DNA of 18,757 nucleotides from BS750m-G57 sp964607575 (GCA_964607575.1 CAZSLS010000130.1:1-18757); one strand, 5' to 3'; shown: positions 1-7,560, numbered from the stretch's first letter. Numbers and translations: made by a program. Notes: generated from the sequence alone by a model not told the origin.

Positions 1-51
1 GAGGCTGGTCGTCAAACCGGCGTCAACCGGGAGGCGAAGTCCGACAGACTC

Positions 52-1299
52 CTAGAGTCGTTGAAGCAGTTCGGGAGGAAATGGCGTTCTGGCCCCTGGT
101 TTGGAAGCCGGCTTGCTTGTGGGGCGCGTTGTCCTGACCGTCACGGTAATCCGGGAACCCAATGTGAAACTGCCAAGCAGGACCGTACCGTTACCGGGCG
201 CGAGTTTCAGGCGTGTCGGGCTCCGCTCTGCCCGGACCAGCGACCACTGCTTGACGTCGTCGCCGCTGGGGAGGTTCTTGGCCAGCAGCGACTCGGGCAG
301 CCAGATAGACGGATTGCGCCTTCCGATCTCCGCAAATACCTTCTTGAACGTTCCGTTGCGGGCAGCTTTGAAGAACGCCTCGATATTCTCGAATTTCCTG
401 CCCGTGTAGTGTGCGCGGGCAAGGAAACTGGTGAGCGTCAGGACCTTGATCCTGTCGTACAGATCGGCCGACGGATTGTCCTCGAGCTTACTCCACCACT
501 GGACGTAACGGGTCTGGAATGCCTTTACGTTCTTACCGAACCGTTTGCGGAAGGCGGCCGACGAGGAGTGGCCCTGCGACAGGTCGCGAATGTAGCCCGA
601 CAGCGCCTTCTGGTATTTGCCCTTGTCGGCATGCACCAGGAAGTGGACCATTGACCGCGCCTGAAGGTAGTTCTGCGATTTCAGTTTGTCGTTCCATTCC
701 TTCTGCTTCATATCCAGCATTTTGTCGAGCGGCATGAGCTTACCGTCGTCAATCATACTCTTGACGCGCTTCAGGGCATGTCCCGATATCGCGCCGACGA
801 CCAGGCTGTCTCCGGTCCACACACCGGCTCCGAAGTATGAAGCCAGTCCCTCGTTGAGCCACGTAGGCAGGCGTCCTCGGATCATTTTGTGTGCGAACTG
901 GTGAAATCCCTCGTGCTGGACAACGTGCCAGCTTCCTCCCGGGCGGGGTGCGACGGCAACCAGAGACCGCCTGTTGTATGTCCCCGAACTGCCCTTGACG
1001 ACACCGGGATGGCGGAGATAGTCCTTGCGATTCTTATAGAGGAACAGCGGAAATCGTGTGTTGATCCGCCCCGTAAAACTCTTGCAGCGGTTGCTGTATT
1101 CCTCGGCCATCGCGGTAATCCGCACAACGGCCTGGCGGGTCATGTTCTTGTCCAGGTCGGTATGCAGGATGTAGTGCTTCGTGGTGTATTTGGTCAGTTT
1201 TGGACCCGCGAGGCACGGCGCGCAGACACCCGCGATCACCGCGGCGGTCGATATCACCATAAACCATGGAAGGCGAAGAAGTAGGAGTCTCTGAGTCAT
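52..1299 (-). CDS. Secreted HExxH (peptidase MA-like) metalloprotease-like protein
   Basis: About 415 residues from the chosen ATG. The N-terminus has a hydrophobic signal peptide (MTQRLLLLRLPWF..., ending near a CLAG cleavage-like site), so export is expected. The motif HEGFH (about residues 129-133) is a zinc-binding HExxH, followed 17 residues later by WLNEGLASYF, whose Glu (about residue 150) is the usual third ligand of gluzincin 'peptidase MA-like' and DUF1570-like proteins. That family is known for metal-dependent peptidases, but the substrate here is unknown. The C-terminus is a Thr/Lys/Pro/Ala tail (TSKPASKP). The open frame extends upstream to 1422, but a TATAAT box lies inside that extension, so the ATG at 1299 is preferred (1305 is possible). 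It is divergent from the thymidylate-synthase-like gene. The metalloprotease fold is well supported; the biological role is not. Confidence 0.8.
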   Translation of the reverse strand: MTQRLLLLRLPWFMVISTAAVIAGVCAPCLAGPKLTKYTTKHYILHTDLDKNMTRQAVVRITAMAEEYSNRCKSFTGRINTRFPLFLYKNRKDYLRHPGVVKGSSGTYNRRSLVAVAPRPGGSWHVVQHEGFHQFAHKMIRGRLPTWLNEGLASYFGAGVWTGDSLVVGAISGHALKRVKSMIDDGKLMPLDKMLDMKQKEWNDKLKSQNYLQARSMVHFLVHADKGKYQKALSGYIRDLSQGHSSSAAFRKRFGKNVKAFQTRYVQWWSKLEDNPSADLYDRIKVLTLTSFLARAHYTGRKFENIEAFFKAARNGTFKKVFAEIGRRNPSIWLPESLLAKNLPSGDDVKQWSLVRAERSPTRLKLAPGNGTVLLGSFTLGSRITVTVRTTRPTSKPASKPGARTPFPPELLQRL

Positions 1300-1344
1300 T
1301 GGCATATCCCGGCAGGTTTGCATCCCGCCCTGCGTGGCGCTATC

Positions 1345-1350
1345 ATTATA
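1345..1350 (-). promoter_or_regulatory. -10 box for the metalloprotease-like gene
   Basis: A perfect TATAAT on the minus strand lies 45 bases upstream of the preferred ATG at 1299, which would give a leader of about 40 nt. No good -35 hexamer is seen 16-18 bases upstream, so it may need an activator or be chance. Its main use is to argue against the longer upstream start of the reading frame. Confidence 0.4.
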
Positions 1351-1445
1351 CAAGATCAAGAGGTCGGTAATACGATAATTTTCGCTCTTGCTTATCGGTC
1401 CGGACCTTGTTACTACTACCACACTGGATAAGCATGGAGGCTTAT

Positions 1446-2276
1446 ATGAAATCAGTACATGTCATCGAGGAGTCGCTTCCGGCGGCTTGGGAAAAGGCTG
1501 TTATAGCCTGCTGGGAACAAGGCGAGAGCTTCCCCACCGAGTACGATCACGACGGCGATCCGAACAGCCGCGACGTTTCTGTCCTGATCCACGTCACCAA
1601 ACCGTTCGACGAACCGCGAATCCACCGCGCTTTTCCCGGCGGTCTCGACGACCTCGAGAAATACCGCAGCGAAGTCCTGTTCGGCGTACACAACCACTGG
1701 GTGGACCCTGCCGCCGGTAAGTGGGAGTACACCTATCACGAGCGACTCTTCGAGTACCAGGTACCATCGGTCGGACTGTTCGACCAGATAGGCGCCATCA
1801 TCGAGAAGCTCAGGGCCGTACCCTACACGCGCCGCGCACAGGCGGTTACCTGGCAGGTCTGGAACGATATGACCATCGACGATCCCACGTGCCTCCAGCG
1901 ACTCTGGTTCCGCATCGCAGACGACAAGCTGCACATGAATATCCACATGCGGAGCAACGATGCCTTCAAAGCCGCCTTCATGAACATGTACGCATTCACC
2001 GAACTACAGCGCGTGGTGGCTTCTGAAATCGGCGTCGAACCGGGCGAGTACATGCACATCGCCGATTCGTTCCATATTTACGGAAGCTACTTCGACGAGT
2101 TTGAAGGTTTCCTCAAATGCGTCTCGAGCCGAAGCGAAGAAGACCGCGTCTACGATACCATCGTGGGCGTACCGTTCTTCATAGAAGGCTGCGATACTCT
2201 ACTGGCCGAAGAAGACATGCCCGCCGAAAAGAAAGCCCTCGTCGAACAACGCAAGGCAGAACTCCTGGGCTCCTGA
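1446..2276 (+). CDS. Thymidylate synthase-like protein (divergent, archaeal-type ThyA)
   Basis: 276 residues. It keeps the ThyA signature residues in order: a paired Arg (YTRRAQ, R129-R130) that in ThyA binds the phosphate of the partner subunit, the catalytic Cys in DPTCLQ (C149), RSND (R169, S170, D172), an Asn in FMNMYAF (N180), and SFHIYG (H210, Y212). In ThyA this Asn recognises dUMP, while Asp at that site marks dCMP hydroxymethylases, so dUMP methylation to dTMP with methylene-tetrahydrofolate is the likely reaction. It departs from bacterial ThyA around the active Cys (PTCLQ instead of PPCH) and has Met before RS instead of Gln, which resembles short archaeal ThyA proteins. GGAGG at 1436-1440, five bases before the ATG, fixes the start; an in-frame ATG at 1407 lacks this. 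Activity and whether it is the only dTMP source are unknown. Confidence 0.82.
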   Translation: MKSVHVIEESLPAAWEKAVIACWEQGESFPTEYDHDGDPNSRDVSVLIHVTKPFDEPRIHRAFPGGLDDLEKYRSEVLFGVHNHWVDPAAGKWEYTYHERLFEYQVPSVGLFDQIGAIIEKLRAVPYTRRAQAVTWQVWNDMTIDDPTCLQRLWFRIADDKLHMNIHMRSNDAFKAAFMNMYAFTELQRVVASEIGVEPGEYMHIADSFHIYGSYFDEFEGFLKCVSSRSEEDRVYDTIVGVPFFIEGCDTLLAEEDMPAEKKALVEQRKAELLGS

Positions 2277-2302
2277 GCGCGGTGTGCGCAATTGTCGGGC
2301 TT

Positions 2303-2659
2303 TCATTCAGGGGTGACTTTGCGCCATTCGTCATCGGTCAGCGGGTAGATGAAGTAGTCATCTATGGTACTCTCGGCGGTGACGCCGTCAGAGAGGCCGC
2401 GAACTTCCGATTCGGTCGCGGGCCCGCATAACACTACCACCCTCGCGTCTCGCTGGAGGCGCCGCACCGCGCGACACAACCCGCTCAAGCCAACGAAGGA
2501 CGCTGCGATTACGACGCTCGTCCAGTCACGACTTTCCATTGCCCTCAGCGCCTCGTACGGATCGTCATAGGCGGACAGAACATCCGGACCGAAGTGATCC
2601 GAGAACTCGTCGGTGACGGCAGGTTCGGCCAGAACCAGCATCTGCTCTACCGCACTCAC
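2303..2659 (-). CDS. Single-domain degenerate response-regulator receiver protein
   Basis: 118 residues with the alternating strand/helix pattern of a CheY-like receiver: first strand MLVLAE, second with an SAYDDPYEAL helix, third WTSVVIAAS, fourth ARVVVLCG, fifth DDYFIYPL. The phospho-acceptor Asp expected after the third strand is replaced by Ala/Ser, the acidic pair after the first strand is missing, and the conserved Lys before Pro in the fifth is Tyr (IYP). It is therefore probably a pseudo-receiver that binds a partner without phosphorylation. The start is GTG, overlapping the stop of the upstream gene in GTGA (2656-2659), so the two are translated together. The family call rests on pattern and a few motifs only and is moderately secure. 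Confidence 0.6.
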   Translation of the reverse strand: MSAVEQMLVLAEPAVTDEFSDHFGPDVLSAYDDPYEALRAMESRDWTSVVIAASFVGLSGLCRAVRRLQRDARVVVLCGPATESEVRGLSDGVTAESTIDDYFIYPLTDDEWRKVTPE

Positions 2660-3264
2660 GACCCATCCTCCAGCAAGGCGGTGAGTTCTGCGCTGGTCAG
2701 CAGATCATCGGGAGATTCACCCGGCGGCTCGTTAGTTGCCTTTGCCTCGATCTTCGCTTCCGCCTCGGCGGGAACGGTAGCCGGGGCGCCTCCCGCCTTT
2801 CGCCCGGGGCGAGAGACCTCTCTGATCGATCGCGCCAGTGATGAAAGCTCCGGTGACTCACCGCAAACAACCTGGGACGAGACCGGAACTTGCCCACCGG
2901 AGGGCGATCCCGCGGCAAGCCCCTCCAACAAGGCCGACAAATGCTCCCGGGCCGACAGACGCACACCGCTGAGGTCGGTGGTGGTAATCCCTAACGGCAC
3001 GGAGCCAACGGCGAGTACTTCCAAACCCCGCTGGCGCGCCATTTCGATCAGCGGAAGGTCGCCGGGGGTCAGGCAGCGAAAATCGACGACCATCGCAAGC
3101 GGAGGTTCCGCAAGAAGTTCGGCGGCGGCTTCGTATGGGCTGGTCACGCGCACACAATTATACTTCGACGTGGGATTCTCGCCTCGCGTAGCCCGCGCAA
3201 TTGACGCATCACGAGATAATATGATTATCTTCCGCCCCCGGTATGATTTAACATTGTCGCCCAT
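2656..3264 (-). CDS. Receiver-like domain protein with disordered tail and FliM-like C-terminal motif
   Basis: 202 residues. The first 115 or so look like a CheY-type receiver: strand RKIIILSRD, helix SPYEAAAELL, strand LAMVVDF with an Asp (D61) at the phospho-acceptor position, and strand LEVLAVG where the usual Thr/Ser is Gly. Only part of the catalytic set is present, so phosphorylation is uncertain. Residues about 120-185 are rich in Ser, Pro, Ala and Glu and are probably disordered. The chain ends in LLTSAELTALLEDGS, which fits the pattern L-S/T-x-x-E-I/L-x-A-L-L known from the N-terminal CheY-binding peptide of FliM and related FliN/FliM sequences. It is the first gene of a two-gene operon with the pseudo-receiver, driven by the promoter at 3301-3329. 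Function not recognised; a two-protein signalling or scaffold module is an inference. Confidence 0.6.
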   Translation of the reverse strand: MGDNVKSYRGRKIIILSRDASIARATRGENPTSKYNCVRVTSPYEAAAELLAEPPLAMVVDFRCLTPGDLPLIEMARQRGLEVLAVGSVPLGITTTDLSGVRLSAREHLSALLEGLAAGSPSGGQVPVSSQVVCGESPELSSLARSIREVSRPGRKAGGAPATVPAEAEAKIEAKATNEPPGESPDDLLTSAELTALLEDGS

Positions 3265-3300
3265 AGCTTGGGTCCCTCTGGCTCCTGGACTCTGGTATGT

Positions 3301-3329
3301 ATTGTAACTCGGGTAATGAATTCAGTCAA
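3301..3329 (-). promoter_or_regulatory. Sigma-70-type promoter of the receiver-protein pair
   Basis: Read on the minus strand: TTGACT (3329-3324), 17-base spacer, TACAAT (3306-3301). The predicted transcription start is near 3294, giving a leader of about 30 nt before the ATG at 3264. Both hexamers match consensus in five of six bases. Confidence 0.65.
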
Positions 3330-3335
3330 TGGGTT

Positions 3336-3364
3336 TTGTCAACCGTGTCGTATGGTGGTATGAT
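3336..3364 (+). promoter_or_regulatory. Sigma-70-type promoter of the HIT-dGTPase operon
   Basis: TTGTCA (3336-3341), 17-base spacer, TATGAT (3359-3364). The predicted start of transcription is at about 3370-3372, on top of the ATG chosen for the HIT gene. The -35 box is only six bases from that of the opposing promoter. Confidence 0.6.
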
Positions 3365-3371
3365 CGGGACT

Positions 3372-3920
3372 ATGAACGATAATTCAGACAAGCTTCCTCC
3401 CGAGACGCCCAACAGCAACATATGGGCCCCGTGGCGAATTGAATACATTCAATCACTCGCCGGAGATGACGATAGCTGCTTCCTCTGCCGCTACCGCGAC
3501 GAACCGGACAAGGACAGCGAGAACCTGCTCCTGTGGCGGGGTGAGAAGTGCTTTGCGGTAATGAACCGCTTCCCCTACACCGGTGGACATATGCTGGTGG
3601 CGCCGCTGGAGCACGTCGCCGGACTCGAAGATCTCAGCAGCACCGCGATGTGCGAGATGATGGAGATGGTTCGCGATCTCCAGAGCGCCCTGACCAGGGC
3701 GATCGGCGCGCACGGATTCAACGTTGGGATGAACATCGGGCGGTGCGCCGGGGCGGGACTGCCCGGACACCTGCACCTGCACATCGTACCGAGGTGGAAC
3801 GGCGATACGAACTTCATGTCCGTCCTGGGAGACATCAGGGTAATACCCCAGGCCCTGACCCAACTTTACGGGCAACTGCAAGAGGCCTCGACCGAACTTC
3901 AACTGCCTAAACTCTCATGA
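3372..3920 (+). CDS. HIT-family protein (Ap4A phosphorylase/hydrolase-like)
   Basis: 182 residues from the ATG at 3372. The histidine triad is complete: GHLHLHIVPRW (H133, H135, H137), where the middle His is the nucleophile that forms the nucleotidyl intermediate in this family. The N-terminal NIWAPWRIEYI block and the pair CFLC (C36, C39) are typical of the bacterial HIT branch that includes the mycobacterial Ap4A phosphorylase; phosphorolysis or hydrolysis of dinucleotide polyphosphates is the likely reaction, but the exact substrate cannot be read from sequence. The protein is cytoplasmic. The stop overlaps the next ATG (ATGA, 3917-3920), so it is coupled to the dGTPase-like gene. In-frame ATGs at 3297 and 3360 lie within or before the promoter, hence the later start. 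Confidence 0.85.
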   Translation: MNDNSDKLPPETPNSNIWAPWRIEYIQSLAGDDDSCFLCRYRDEPDKDSENLLLWRGEKCFAVMNRFPYTGGHMLVAPLEHVAGLEDLSSTAMCEMMEMVRDLQSALTRAIGAHGFNVGMNIGRCAGAGLPGHLHLHIVPRWNGDTNFMSVLGDIRVIPQALTQLYGQLQEASTELQLPKLS

Positions 3921-5056
3921 CCACTGAAGACCTCCCGCCATCAGCATCGCAACTTGCCTCCTGGGCCGTAACCGAATCCGACGGCGGCGAGCGAAAGTAT
4001 CCCGAAGAGGCTCACGGATACCGCACGTGCTTCCAGCGCGACCGCGATCGGATCGTACACTGCACGGCATTTCGACGCCTGGACTTCAAGACGCAGGTCT
4101 TCGTGCCCCATGAGAACGACCACTTCCGCACGCGTATGACCCACACGCTGGAGGTCGCCCTGATCGCCCGGACGCTCGGGCGGGCGCTGAGGCTCAACGA
4201 AGACCTTATCGAAGCGGTCGCCCTGGCGCACGACCTGGGCCATTCGCCGTTCGGGCACGGGGGCGAAGCGGTCCTCGACAAACTGATGGGCGCACACGGC
4301 GGATTCGAACACAACCGCCAGTCGCTACGTGTGGTCGACTATCTCGAGCACCCGTATCCGGACTTCCGGGGCCTGAACCTCACGCGCGTAGTCCGCGAAT
4401 GCATCGCCAGGCACGAGACGGCCTACGACACGCCGGCGTGTTCGGATTTCAGCGATGATCTCCAGGCCCCGCTGGCGGGACAGGTAGTCGACGCCGCCGA
4501 CGAAATCGCCTACACGTCAGCCGACCTGGAAGACGCCCTGGTCTCCGGATGCATCTCAATTGAGCAGCTTGACGATCTGGCGTTGTGGCGGCAGGCGTGG
4601 GACACCGCTCGGCAGCGGTACGCGGACGCTCGGGAAATACACCTGCGCATACGGGCCTGCAAGAACGTGCTGGAGATCATGGCATCCGATCTGCGCGAAG
4701 CGACTGTCACCCGCATAGAGGCCCTCGGGGCAAACCCGAGCCCCGACACCGTCCGCCATTCCGGGCGGAAATGTGCGGCCTTCAGCGATGCGCTGGGGTC
4801 CGCGATCCGCGACCTCCAGAAGTTCCTGATGGACAACGTCTACGAGGCAGGGGAAAACGCCCGCCGGACCGAAGAATCGCAACGCATAATCACCGACCTG
4901 TTCGCCCGCTACGTTGGCGATGAGTCGCTGCTACCGGAGCGATACCGCCGACGGGTCGACTCCGAGCCCGAAGGCCTCCACCGCGTAGTCTGCGACTACA
5001 TCGCGGGCATGACCGACCGCTACTGCAAAGCCCGCCACGCCGAGATCATTTCTTGA
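3917..5056 (+). CDS. dgt: dGTPase-like HD-domain deoxynucleotide triphosphohydrolase
   Basis: 379 residues, the usual size of the shorter dGTPase-like proteins. The HD metal centre is intact: H76 in RMTHTLEV, H105-D106 in AHDLGHSPFGH, and the late Asp in DAADEIAY (about D195). The N-terminal block YRTCFQRDRDRI...AFRRLDFKTQVF is diagnostic of the family, which splits dNTPs into deoxynucleoside and triphosphate and is often allosterically controlled by other dNTPs. The start overlaps the HIT stop by four bases and has no Shine-Dalgarno of its own, so translation is coupled. The 3' end overlaps the 3' end of the opposing glycosidase gene by 11 bases (5046-5056). The family is secure; dGTP preference over other dNTPs is not. 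Confidence 0.88.
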   Translation: MTTEDLPPSASQLASWAVTESDGGERKYPEEAHGYRTCFQRDRDRIVHCTAFRRLDFKTQVFVPHENDHFRTRMTHTLEVALIARTLGRALRLNEDLIEAVALAHDLGHSPFGHGGEAVLDKLMGAHGGFEHNRQSLRVVDYLEHPYPDFRGLNLTRVVRECIARHETAYDTPACSDFSDDLQAPLAGQVVDAADEIAYTSADLEDALVSGCISIEQLDDLALWRQAWDTARQRYADAREIHLRIRACKNVLEIMASDLREATVTRIEALGANPSPDTVRHSGRKCAAFSDALGSAIRDLQKFLMDNVYEAGENARRTEESQRIITDLFARYVGDESLLPERYRRRVDSEPEGLHRVVCDYIAGMTDRYCKARHAEIIS

Positions 5057-7496
5057 GAACCGGGAACACGGTTATGCGCAATTTCGCCGCTCCGTATGGT
5101 ATCAGTGTGAGTTCTTCCAGCGGCTCGGAGCTTTGGACCGGGCTTTTTGGGGGGAGTCCGGCGCGATTGGGCTGTTGGAGTTTCCGCTGGGGCACCTGGG
5201 CGTTATGGTCGGTTAGTTTCCAGGCAGGCAGTCGGCGGCCTTTGACGGTCAGTTTCACCGGGGCCAGCTTGGAATCGAATACGTAGTTCTTGATTCCGAC
5301 TTTCTCGAACTTCAACGATCCTTCGAGGTTGTCGGGATCTATCTGCAGCGCGTAGTTCCACGGCGTTGTCGGATAGATCGCCCAATCGGCACACTGTGGT
5401 GTTTTGGCTTTGAAGTCGGGCCAGTCTTTGACCTTCCGCCAGTCCTCGCCGATCTTCAGCGAGTAGACTAACGGTCCGCGCTGGATCGCCACCGCGTTAT
5501 TTGCCCGCTTGTCGAGACGGATCTTCATGGGCAGGGTTACTTTTACGATGTCGCCGTTTTTCCACGTACGGTTGAGCCTGACGTACTGCCCGGCCTTCGG
5601 GGTGGTGGTTTTTCCGTCGGGCGTGGTGATTTTGGCGGAATCGGCCCATCCGGGGATGCGGACGTAGAGCGGGAACTTTACGGGCCCGCCGGTGCGGACG
5701 GTGAACTTGATGTTCTCGTCGAATGGGTATTGGGTCTCTTCGACTATCGTTACCTTCTTGTCTCCGGCGACGATCGAGGTAACTTCGGACGGAGCGTAGA
5801 CAACCGCCACCATACCGCCGTCGGGCGACGCCATCCACGTATTGGCTGCAAACTTGGGCCAACCCTGGGGCAGGTTCGCGGTGCAGCAGGGGAAGTGCGA
5901 GTACGGTCCGAACAGATACGTGCGGTCCTTCTTCTCGCAGACCACCTGGTTGACCCGCTGGAAATACTGGTGCGTCCACTGTTTCGGTCCGACCGTAGCC
6001 GGCCAGGCGTTGTAGGTGATCTTCTCGAGCCGGTCTGCCAGCTTCCAGTCGCCGGCGACCGACAGGAGTACTTCGATCGAAAACATCTCGTCGATCACGA
6101 GGCAAAGTTCACATCCCTTGTCCGGTCCGAGTCCGGCGAGACATTCTTCGGCGGTGAATATCCCGATCGGCGTTCCGTGGTAGCGGTCGAGGTTTTCGAA
6201 GCATTTGGTAATCGCATCGAGGTCGTACTTGTCCTTCGTCATCAGGTAGGAGATACCCGGAGTCTTGACGCCCATTGCGGTGTTCACGCCGTGCTGATGG
6301 TGGCCCCATCCTTTAGCGGGCTTGTCCATGCCCTTAAAGGTTGTGAAACTTTCCGACCAGTTTCGCCCCTTGGCGCGCATACCCTTAACCAGCTCGATCA
6401 GGGACTCGTCGCCCGTCCGGTCGTACAACCACATCGCCACATAAGCCACATCTCCCCAGCGGTTGAAAGCCCACGAGGGCTTCAGCCCGCCGCGGTTCAT
6501 CGGATGCAGACCGTCATTATCGACAACCTGCTGGCTCTTGACGCTCAGTCTGCTACCGGCGTCGGAGATAAGGTAGAACGTGTACCACCCGTTTTCGCGA
6601 ATGGCGATCTTACCGGTGAAACGTATGGCGAAATTATCCGGTTTGGCGCCTTTCTTGTTCTTCTTGTAGATCGGTGCGATATCGAAGTTGGCGGCCTGCC
6701 CGCTGTCGACCATCTTGAGCTTGTCGAAGTCGGGCAGCTTGTCCCAACTGCCTTCGTAGTACTCGTACTGCAGGTCCTTCAGCGATGCGTTGGGAATTCG
6801 CTGCCTCTCGATGTCAGGCCCTTCCCATAGCACCTCGAGACCCTCACCGCCACCCTTCTCGAAGTAGGTTACGGTGATCTTGTGGTCGCTGTTCTCCAGG
6901 AGCGTCTTTCCGTTTACCGGTTCCATCCGCTTGGCGTAGGCCTTGAAGAAATTCGTCAGTACGGGTATCACGCGCTTGTCGCCGGTGGCCTCGGCGTGCT
7001 GGACGAGCGCCTTGAGCATCGGAGTCGGGTACCACATGCCCCATGGTCTGTTGCACACCTCCGGCGGAGGCCCGATCCAACCGTCTTTATACGGATGGGT
7101 CAGCGTCCAGTCGATCCACTTGGCGGTTTTGTCTTTGAGGCGCTTGTCGTCGAGCAGATGCGCCAAGGGCACGAGTCCGTCGAGGTAGTACGGCGCCCAC
7201 TGGTAGGAGTTGAACTTGGGCCCTTTCTTGCCCAACCACCCGTTGTTCGTCAGCAGGTGATAAAACTCGTCCAGGTGCCCGGTAATACCGTCAGCCTGGA
7301 TCTGCAACTCGCGCTTGAGCCAACCGCCCGGTTTGACACTGCCAAGCGGCAGCATGGCAAACGCGCCGGCCTGTAGGGGCTTCTTGTGGAACATGGGCTT
7401 TGCTACCGCTACCGGTTCCGCCGCGGCTGCGGTAATGCAGCAAACGAGACAAATCGACAGAAGCATCAACCAACACGCTATGAGTTTGGTCTTCAT
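5046..7496 (-). CDS. Secreted GH127-type (beta-L-arabinofuranosidase-like) glycosidase with inserted PA14 domain
   Basis: 816 residues counted from the ATG at 7496 (a GTG lies one codon upstream); AAGGA seven bases before this ATG favours it. A signal peptide (KLIACWLMLLSICLVCC...AAAA) implies export. The catalytic part has the DUF1680/GH127 landmarks: RWGDVAYVAMWLYDRTGDESLIEL, HQHGVNTAMG, a Glu-rich stretch (E449-E450), ELC (C465) and FPCCTAN (C537-C538). In the characterised GH127 enzyme a Glu and three Cys bind zinc and one Cys is the nucleophile, and the spacing here fits. A beta-rich C-terminal domain follows. Between two catalytic helices (about residues 194-334) sits a PA14 carbohydrate-binding-type domain in permuted order, listed separately. 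Likely role: removal of arabinofuranosyl or related sugars from plant or algal polysaccharide outside the cytoplasm. The exact sugar is not predictable. Confidence 0.82.
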   Translation of the reverse strand: MKTKLIACWLMLLSICLVCCITAAAAEPVAVAKPMFHKKPLQAGAFAMLPLGSVKPGGWLKRELQIQADGITGHLDEFYHLLTNNGWLGKKGPKFNSYQWAPYYLDGLVPLAHLLDDKRLKDKTAKWIDWTLTHPYKDGWIGPPPEVCNRPWGMWYPTPMLKALVQHAEATGDKRVIPVLTNFFKAYAKRMEPVNGKTLLENSDHKITVTYFEKGGGEGLEVLWEGPDIERQRIPNASLKDLQYEYYEGSWDKLPDFDKLKMVDSGQAANFDIAPIYKKNKKGAKPDNFAIRFTGKIAIRENGWYTFYLISDAGSRLSVKSQQVVDNDGLHPMNRGGLKPSWAFNRWGDVAYVAMWLYDRTGDESLIELVKGMRAKGRNWSESFTTFKGMDKPAKGWGHHQHGVNTAMGVKTPGISYLMTKDKYDLDAITKCFENLDRYHGTPIGIFTAEECLAGLGPDKGCELCLVIDEMFSIEVLLSVAGDWKLADRLEKITYNAWPATVGPKQWTHQYFQRVNQVVCEKKDRTYLFGPYSHFPCCTANLPQGWPKFAANTWMASPDGGMVAVVYAPSEVTSIVAGDKKVTIVEETQYPFDENIKFTVRTGGPVKFPLYVRIPGWADSAKITTPDGKTTTPKAGQYVRLNRTWKNGDIVKVTLPMKIRLDKRANNAVAIQRGPLVYSLKIGEDWRKVKDWPDFKAKTPQCADWAIYPTTPWNYALQIDPDNLEGSLKFEKVGIKNYVFDSKLAPVKLTVKGRRLPAWKLTDHNAQVPQRKLQQPNRAGLPPKSPVQSSEPLEELTLIPYGAAKLRITVFPVLKK
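6495..6917 (-). other. Circularly permuted PA14 domain inside the GH127 protein
   Basis: A usual PA14 domain begins with a YYEG-W-LPDFD block, continues through FAIRFTG and GWYTFYL-SD-GSRL to VVDNDGLH, and ends with HKITVTYFEKGG, LEV-W-GP and a QRIP close. Here the ending block (KITVTYFEKGGGEGLEVLW, then QRIPNASL) comes first. It is joined directly by KDLQ to the beginning block (YEYYEGSWDKLPDFD ... VVDNDGLH), after which the catalytic fold resumes at GGLKPSW. Both halves are complete and in frame. Confidence 0.75.
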
Positions 7497-7560
7497 CACT
7501 GGTTCCTTTGCAGCATGGTTTTCGCGGGTAACGCAGGGTTCCCGGCGTCATAGTAAGGAA

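Noticed and set aside
1397..1406. GGTCCGGACC palindrome between the metalloprotease and thymidylate-synthase-like genes
   Set aside because: Ten-base palindromes are common in GC-rich DNA and no second copy was seen, so an operator call is not supported.
2277..2302. GCGC-N5-GCGC as a terminator between convergent genes
   Set aside because: Four base pairs are too few and no T-run follows.
5046..5056. 11-base tail-to-tail overlap of dGTPase-like and glycosidase genes
   Set aside because: Short convergent overlaps are frequent in compact genomes; both C-termini look normal, so nothing unusual is implied.
5730..6830. Long open frame (366 codons) on the plus strand
   Set aside because: It lies wholly antisense to the well-supported GH127 gene, has no recognisable motif and is explained by the GC-rich codon pattern of the opposite strand.
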